The position numbers and the translations under genes were made by a program. The notes under the pieces were generated by a model. The model was given only the letters and a program-made list of their open reading frames with translations. It did no database searches and was not told where the DNA came from. Positions 57,420-64,000 of a stretch of DNA of 64,000 nt are shown piece by piece (position 1 is the stretch's first letter; each line of letters begins with the position of its first letter). The stretch is from the NCBI GenBank assembly GCA_900491605.1, contig UESW01004352.1, forward strand, positions 494,000 to 557,999, written 5' to 3'. This stretch comes from Calamus simplicifolius (taxonomy: Eukaryota > Streptophyta > Magnoliopsida > Arecales > Arecaceae).

Positions 57420-57772
57420 TGAAGGAACCGAATATAAAGGACATACCGATAATGATGGACATACCTTAATATCGGCAGCAGCAGAAGCAGGATCGTCGGT
57501 CGTCGGGGGCTACCAGAGTCCCCTGTATATCCACGCCCCTAAGCCGCAGCACCAATAAGGGAGAGGAGGAAGAGCCTTTCGTGACCCTCGGATCTCTAAC
57601 TCAGAAGATCTCATCACGAAGACACCTTCGGTCTTCTTTTTAAAGAAGACTATTACTAGCGGATAAGCCGGAGGGATTACCTACGAAGCATCCTTCAGAA
57701 TACGAAGAGTCGTAGAGTCTCCAGGGACTCTTGGGATATCGTGGGGACGAATTAATGGCACCCATGCCAACA
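57420..57772 (-). mobile_element. 5' LTR of Copia B
   Basis: On the + strand it runs from TGAAGGAACCG to ATGCCAACA. It is highly similar to 38281-38637, with a few substitutions and small indels. Confidence 0.93.
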
Positions 57773-57777
57773 CAATG
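57773..57777. repeat. TSD CAATG, right of Copia B
   Basis: Second copy of the duplication at 38276-38280. Confidence 0.93.
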
Positions 57778-58208
57778 CAAACAGGAATGGCTGCATGTGG
57801 CCACATGTGTTACAGCTCACCAACCACCAATGACCTCCTTCTATTAATGGTTCGGATGACTAGAGATTGCCATTAGCCTAACCTCATCCTTCTAGAGAGC
57901 TTTGAAGTCAAAGCTAGACGATAAACACAATCAATATCATTTCACCAAACTGCCAAGAAGAGCTGTACTTTTGACGCTGTTCCATTAGCGAGCGTTCCAA
58001 GACCAAGAGAAGCTCGAAGGCTATATCATCTCAAAAAAGACACCTACCACCACCCCACAGTGCCATGAATACGATCGTTAGGAAAAAAACAGAGAGAAAC
58101 GGCTCGCTATGGATGTCGATGTTGACTTTGAATGGATGTTATGCACTCTTTTCTTCAACGCCATTTACTTCTTCGTCCCATCGCACGCCCCTTCCCAAAC
58201 TTTGTCAG

Positions 58209-58219
58209 CTATATTAAAC
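58209..58219 (+). promoter_or_regulatory. Candidate TATA box of phytosulfokine gene
   Basis: CTATATTAAAC lies about 190 bp before the ATG at 58404. It is the best TATA-like match between the Copia B end and the gene, giving a 5' UTR of about 150 nt if used. Confidence 0.35.
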
Positions 58220-58403
58220 TTTTCTTTGATGAGCCTGGGGCTGCACAGTATTTGTGACCCAGTTGGCTTTGGTTCAAATGGTTGTCTCAAATACGCCACT
58301 CGCCATCCACCCATGATCCATCATCCAGATTCACTCGTTCTTTAGTTCGTTGTCGAAGGAAAAAAGAAAAAAAAAAGAAGGCAACTCGAAGAAAGAAAGA
58401 GAA

Positions 58404-58711
58404 ATGGCAAGGGCGGCAAGGGTGTTCTTTCTCCTATGCCTTCTTCTGCTAACTTCTGCATCGGATTCAAGAAAGTTGGTCATGGTGTCTGACAAACCAA
58501 CTCATGCTTCTTCCTCTCATGTAAGGCTCTCTCTCTCTCTCTCTCCTCTTCTTCTTCTTCTTTTTTTTTTCTTTCTTTTTTGATTATCTCTACACAGGAG
58601 CTTATCACTGGTAAAGAAGGATGCGAAGGTGTCAACAATCAGTGTGTGGTGGGAAAGTGGATGGAAGCTCACACGGATTATATCTACACCCAAGATATCA
58701 CTGATCCATGA
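58404..58711 (+). CDS. PSK: Phytosulfokine (PSK) precursor, two exons
   Basis: Exon 1 is 58404-58520, the intron 58521-58597 (GTAAGG...CTACACAG, with a CT/T-rich tract), and exon 2 58598-58711, giving 76 residues. Residues 1 to about 20 (MARAARVFFLLCLLLLTSAS) are a signal peptide for secretion. The C-terminal domain has GCEG...QC and then AHTDYIYTQ, which contains the mature pentapeptide YIYTQ preceded by the Asp needed for tyrosine sulfation. PSK is a sulfated extracellular growth peptide perceived by leucine-rich-repeat receptor kinases. The usual basic pair between the second Cys and the pentapeptide is GK here (CVVGKWMEAHTD). The start is the first ATG in frame, as upstream codons are poly-A-driven. 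Both splice sites are canonical and the frame is intact. Confidence 0.93.
58521..58597 (+). other. PSK intron
   Basis: 77-bp phase-0 intron with GT...AG borders containing a (CT)n and poly-T tract. PSK genes typically carry an intron at about this point. Confidence 0.85.
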
Positions 58712-59553
<842 letters not shown>

Positions 59554-59558
59554 GATAT
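59554..59558. repeat. Probable left target site of Gypsy C
   Basis: GATAT directly precedes the LTR terminus TGTTGCCGCT. The partner copy would lie beyond the window. Confidence 0.4.
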
Positions 59559-60510
59559 TGTTGCCGCTGAATCCGTCCTCCGACTTGGGCGCGGTCGATC
59601 TCCGGGAAGAGGGGGTGCGGCGGACCTGCAAAAGAAGCCCACACGCGGAGGGACGCTGGGGGTGGTCCTCCGCGGAAGACCCTCCGATGCTCAAGTCAGT
59701 GGGGAAGGAATCGGCGATCAACCAGATAATGAGGAGGTGGATCTCTCCGGGAGACCTCTCCGGGGGCGGCCAATCGGAGGCTCCAAAGGGCAGGAGCGCC
59801 GACGAGCTCCCGGCGAGAGCAGGAGAGTGAGAGTGGAGGTGCAAGCGCGCAAGTGTGCGTGCAGAGTCGCGTACCTAAGGGAATCTGCCAATCTGATATT
59901 TATAGACTGTCACCTGGGGACTTGAGCATCTTCTGGAAGGTTCTGAGGTTGTTACGATACGGGGGTAGCAGAATCAGGCCGTTGTGGGGCCGTTAGAATC
60001 CATGCCTTGTCTGTTAAGGGATCGACGGCTGGGAGAGCTCCTCGATGTCTTGGGATCTGGGTGAGTAGACCTGGGGCGGTTACAATAGGTCTTAGGCCAT
60101 GTCTCAATATGATTCCTTGCCTAAGGAGCTGCTCGGTAAGCTTAAGCTCTCCCGCGTCAGGTTCCGCGGAGGTAGACGTCAGGGCATGGATCGCTGGGTA
60201 TAAGCGAGCTACGGAAGCCCGAAAAAGGCCGAGCTATGGAAACCCGGAGGAGGCCGAGTTAGGGAAGCCCGGAGGAGGCCGAGCTACGGAAGCCCGGAGG
60301 AGGCCGAGCTACGGAAGCCCGGAGGAGGCCGAGCTAGGGAAGCCCGGAGGAGGCCGAGCTACGGAAGCCCGGAGGAGGCCGAGCTACGGAAGCCCGGAGG
60401 AGGCCGAGCTACGGAAGCCCGGAGGAGGCCAAGCTACGGAAGCCCGGGAGGAGGTCAGCCTTAGCCGCCTCGCACGGATATCAATGCAATGACGATTTTA
60501 CCCCTCAACA
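59559..60510 (-). mobile_element. 3' LTR of Gypsy C, 952 bp
   Basis: It starts TGTTGCCGCTGAATCC and ends TTTTACCCCTCAACA, with TGTTG/CAACA inverted termini. The block CCCTCCGATGCTCAAGTCAGT matches the element A LTR near 9056. Confidence 0.85.
60205..60450. repeat. 24-bp tandem repeats in Gypsy C LTR
   Basis: About ten copies of GCTACGGAAGCCCGGAGGAG plus GCCGA, some with GCTAGGG, on the U3 side of the LTR. Open frames through it are not genes. Confidence 0.93.
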
Positions 60511-60528
60511 CATGCCCTCCACTCCCTA
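60511..60528 (-). promoter_or_regulatory. Polypurine tract of Gypsy C
   Basis: The minus strand reads AGGGAGTGGAGGGCATG immediately before the LTR start TGTTGAGGGG. It fixes the element's orientation. Confidence 0.8.
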
Positions 60529-60809
60529 GTTCGAAGCGTAGGTTCGGGCGTAGGGAGTATAAGCTCAAGTGGCGAGCCCGTGGATGGGACATCTTGGCCT
60601 AGACAGTTCGTGCAATGATGCCCTAATTAATGCGACAGGGCTATCGTACCTTCGGAGGTAAGGTTCCTCCACTAGCGACGATTGAGATTGTGCCGTGCCG
60701 TGAATCCCGATCGATATGGAGGTTAGTCGAGGCGATTCCGGATGCCTCGAGTGAGACGTCCCGCCTCCTCAGGGCGGTTCCTTGGCGAAGAAGCGAAGTG
60801 ACAGCCGCC

Positions 60810-60821
60810 CTATATATATAC
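60810..60821 (+). promoter_or_regulatory. TATA-like box for the antisense ORF of Gypsy C
   Basis: CTATATATATAC lies about 120-130 bp before ATG 60939, in the + orientation, outside the LTR and in otherwise GC-rich DNA. This suggests an internal promoter opposite to gag-pol. Confidence 0.5.
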
Positions 60822-60938
60822 ATGCTTATGCACATGTGCGCATGTTCGCGGCGTCTTCTCACCCTGTTTTCAGAAGAGCATTGGTCTCTCATCCTCTCCA
60901 GCGTTCATCGTTTTCGCCCAGGACTTCCCTCAACCGAG

Positions 60939-63900
60939 ATGGCGATGAGCCCTGAAGATGTGGCCTCAGAAATCGTTGCTGAGGATTTGGGAAGGATCCA
61001 CCAGAGGTATGGTCTGCCCCTGGATGTAGTTCTGCGGGTGCCGGAACCCGAAGATAGGGTTACTCGGGATTAGAGTCCGGGTCTTTATCTATGAGGATAG
61101 TTTTAAGGCGGGTCTTCATTTTCCTCTCCATCCCTTGGTGAAGGAGATCATGACCCACTACAACATCTGTCCATCGATGGTGGCTCCAAATAGTTGACGG
61201 AATATCGTCGGATTTATTTCGATGTGTCACTAGATTCATGTTGTTGCGACTCTCCCCCTTTTCCGCACCTGTTACCACTTGACTCCCGGGAGGAAATCGG
61301 AGTGGACCTCCATCGGGCCCCGGAGATCCTTTAATGTCATCGCGGATAAGCCTTCTTCCATTAAGGGGTGGAAGAGCCGATTCGTGATTGCGGAGGGGAA
61401 CGTCGGTTCCGATTTTCCTCGACGATGGGGGGAAGTTGCGAGGGATGCGGAGACGCATCCGGCCTTATCGGCGCAGGAGGAGAGGGACCTGGATGTCCTT
61501 CGTAATGGACAAGTATTTTCGGCTAACGACTTGTTATCGGAGGGGGCCCTCTTCGCAGCCGGGCTCAGCCCTCTGGATCCACAAGGTAAGTCCCTTTTTG
61601 CGTTGTGTATTTTTCTTGATCACCATGCTTGGGCCTGAGTATGTAAATTCCGGTTTGACAGCCACAAGGTTGGCGTTGTCGAGCCTCTCCAAGAGGAAGA
61701 GGGGGAAGCGCCCAGGGGAAGGTAGTGGCGCGGACAGCGGCCGACCCGAGAAAAGGGCCCATACCTCTGCCAAAAGCCCGCCGGATGTTGGAGCAGTCCC
61801 CGTAGGACCGCCGAGGGCGAAGGAGGATCCGGGAGAATGGCCACGGCACCTGGCGCCCTTGTACTGGAGATATCGGACAGTTCGGACGAAGCTCCGCTGG
61901 CTCGCCCGACCGCGTCCCCCTTGAAAGAGGAACCCGCGGCGGGTCCATCGGAGGCGGCCGTAGCAGAGGGGCCCATTGCCCCCGCGGATTACTACTGGCT
62001 CCAGCGGGAGAGGGGGAGGAGACAGCCGCAGCGGAGGAAGTTCAGGGGGAGCCCCCACTTGGTCTGTCCGCCGGGGAGTCTGGTAGCAGTGAGGTCGGGG
62101 CACCCTCGATGGGTCAAGAGGCGGGTCGGACCGAGGCCTCGGGGGAGCTCGCGGAGGAGACACAAGTGGTGGCGATTGGGAAGGATGCATCAGTGGAGGG
62201 AGCACAACAAAGTGGGGGTCCCACGATCGGGGCTCCCTCGAAGAAGATTTTGGGGAGGCTGGCGCTTGGGCTGGCCGAGCTATCTGAAGAGGCCCAAGCC
62301 AGGGCCTTAATGGAGGAGGCTGGGAGGTTGAAGGCTTCTCAGCTGGGGGTCGTCCAGGCCGGTCCCTCAGGCGGGGCCGGCCAACCCAGCAGCTCGGAGA
62401 CTAGCATTGATGAGGCATTTTCTGCCATGATAAGGTCGGTCCTGCATCCGAGTGCGGATCCGTCGACGGACAAGTTTGCCGACCTGGGATTGGTCGATGC
62501 TGCATTCGGGCAGCAAGGTGTAGCTGAGAGTATCCATCTCCTTCCTGCCATTGATAACACGACTTTGATGAGGATGACCCGGGACTACGCTTCGCGGGTG
62601 AGTCACTTTTCTTGTGTGACAGATGTTTCCCGATGGACCCTGTCGTGGGCGCTTATTCAGTTTTTGTCTTTGCAGAGCGTTTTGCTTTCCTGGGCGATTT
62701 GCTGGCGCCTGAGTTTGGCGACGGGGGCCAGTGTCCAGGCTCGGAGGGAGAATGTCGAGCTCCAGTCGCGGCTGAAGGTGTCTGAGCAATTTGAAGAGCT
62801 CATGGACACGATGGACAGGAACTCGAAGGCGGCAAGGGTGGCACACCATGCCGCCGTGGATGAGGTGTCCAAGCAGAAGCGCCGGGTGGAGGAGTTACAG
62901 GGACTCCTGGCGAGGAACAACGACACGTGCTTGGAGTTGGCAAAAATTAAATCGAAACATTCCGCGGAGGTGGCGGTGCAGCGGGAACACGGTGAGAGCA
63001 TGAGTCGGTGGGGGAGGGAGGCCGACGATGAGAGAAGGCGCCTAGTGAGAATGCTCGATGAAATGGAGGAGAAATTGAAATGGCGTGATGGTGAAATTGC
63101 CGATTTGAAGGAGAGCGCCAGGTGGCATCAAGGGATGATGACTCGAGTGAGTGACGAGTTGTCGCAAGCTCGCGGAGAGATTGAGGCCAGACAATCGAAG
63201 ATTAGCACCCTGCAAGAGAGGGTCGAGCTGGTCGGCGCTGACAGGACAAGAGCCCGGAGTGAGGTTGAGGAGCTGGCCAAAAGGCTGGCCAGGCGAGAGG
63301 AGGAGGTATGCTCCCATTTTATCCTCTTTATTTTTCCACTGGCTCCTTGCGATGCCGATTGATTTCAGCTTTTTCCAGATGGCGAAGATGGGGTCGGAGA
63401 TTCGGGCTCTCCAAGGTGTGCTCGCGTCCACTCGCAGCAGGAGCTCGGAACTCGAGGCACGGGCCAGCGAGCTTGAGGAACAAAATGCCATTTTGAAGGC
63501 CCAAGTGATCGAGGCCGAGAAGCAGACTGCGGAGGCCAACACGCAGCACGCCATTCTCAGGGGTAGGCAGGACGCTATTAGCGTTGACGCCTTCCGTCAT
63601 GGGATGGAAGAGTGTAAGCAGCGGATTCTTAGTGAGCGCCCGGAGTGGGACCTTTCTTTTCTGGGCGTTGAAGATTCAGAAGAAGACGAAGATGAGGAAG
63701 AAGAGGACGAAGACGAATGTGTCGATGTTTCTGACGGCGAACATGGCGCCGCCCCTAGTCCCAGCGAAGCTGCAGCTTCTGAGGGACGATCGCAAACTGC
63801 CGCCGAGGGGGCGAGAATATCGGAGAAAGGTGAGCCTAGTCACACCTCCGCAGGTGCAACTGAGGGCTCCTCAAAGGCTGGTGCGGCTCCTGGTTCGTAG
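60939..63900 (+). pseudogene. Antisense extra ORF of Gypsy C (putative gypsy-type transposon domain plus coiled coil)
   Basis: ATG 60939 (MAMSPEDVASEIVAEDLG). After a frameshift at 61070, FIYEDSFKAGLHFPLHPLVKEI...YNICPSMVAPNS and GWKSRFVIAEGN (to about 61400) resemble the putative gypsy-type transposon domain (Pfam Transposase_28). Two internal stops look like TGG-to-TGA and CAG-to-TAG changes. Introns are suggested at 61586-61661, 62598-62675 and 63306-63378. The middle is Pro/Glu-rich, then a long coiled coil (about 62740-63560), then F-x-x-G-x-x-x-C-K-x-x-I and an acidic run (EEDEDEEEEDEDE). It is the homologue, in layout, of 15-1407. Role unknown. Confidence 0.65.
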
Positions 63901-64000
63901 GAGTTGTTATTGTACCTTGTTTGTTTGTCGTTCCTTAATAAAAGAACTTTCTGTTTTGACTTAAGTGCTGCCCTAGTTTGGTCTCATCGTCGTTCAGTTT

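Larger units (their letters stand above)
38281..57772 (-). mobile_element. Ty1/Copia retrotransposon B, split by a CACTA element
   Basis: Minus-strand element with 357- and 353-bp LTRs, 5-bp TSD CAATG, PPT, PBS and Copia-order domains. Without the 12.2-kb CACTA insertion (44520-56716) it measures about 7.3 kb. The insertion lies in the untranslated leader, between the 5' LTR and gag. Frameshifts occur in gag, integrase, RT and RNase H. Confidence 0.95.
59559..64000 (-). mobile_element. Ty3/Gypsy Tat-like retrotransposon C, right part outside window
   Basis: The left LTR (59559-60510) is followed by a minus-strand PPT, so this is the 3' LTR of a minus-strand element. An antisense-oriented ORF on the + strand comes next, as in element A. 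Gag-pol should lie beyond 64000. Confidence 0.8.

Noticed and set aside
58109..58345. 78-codon frame upstream of PSK
   Set aside because: It overlaps the presumed PSK promoter and leader, has no domain, and lacks splice links to the PSK exons.

Overview
This window is plant nuclear DNA: AT-rich, intron-bearing, almost gene-free and dominated by nested transposable elements. The two host genes I recognise are a group-S bZIP and a phytosulfokine precursor. The bZIP type, the abundant Ty3/Gypsy Tat-like and Ty1/Copia elements and the CACTA element fit a monocot, perhaps a palm. That is an impression from sequence style, not a proven assignment.

Layout. 1 to about 9,750: a decayed minus-strand Tat-like Gypsy element (A). 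It has a 5' LTR, gag, protease and RT, is interrupted by a 1.5-kb solo LTR with TSD CACAT, and continues with RT, RNase H, a second RNase H and integrase. An extra antisense coiled-coil ORF lies at the left edge. 10,711-20,378: a complete plus-strand Copia element (Copia A) with 2.3-kb LTRs, TSD ATGAC, PBS and PPT, but a mutated polyprotein. 20,384-28,900: low-copy-looking DNA with two solo LTRs, MITEs and short tandem duplications. 28,959-29,402: the bZIP gene on the minus strand. 29,600-38,275: gene-poor AT-rich DNA with MITEs of at least four kinds.

38,281-57,772: a minus-strand Copia element (Copia B) with 0.35-kb LTRs and TSD CAATG. A 12.2-kb CACTA (En/Spm) element (44,520-56,716, TSD ATG) is inserted in its leader. 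The CACTA element holds GCGACGCA-type subterminal arrays, an 87-bp higher-order minisatellite, a very GC-rich minisatellite, a TNPD-type transposase gene that lacks its catalytic core, and a frameshifted second (Transposase_24-like) gene. 57,778-59,558 is a 1.8-kb host island with a two-exon phytosulfokine gene. 59,559 to the right end is another Tat-like Gypsy element (C): its 3' LTR, PPT and an intron-containing antisense ORF with its own TATA-like box.

The most interesting signal outside the standard features is in the untranslated leaders of the two Copia elements. Each carries about four hairpins built round a constant inner sequence, with outer arms that differ between copies but stay complementary. 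The constant sequence differs between the two elements. This suggests a repeated structural RNA motif, perhaps for packaging, dimerisation or translation. No element in the window appears able to make all its own proteins.
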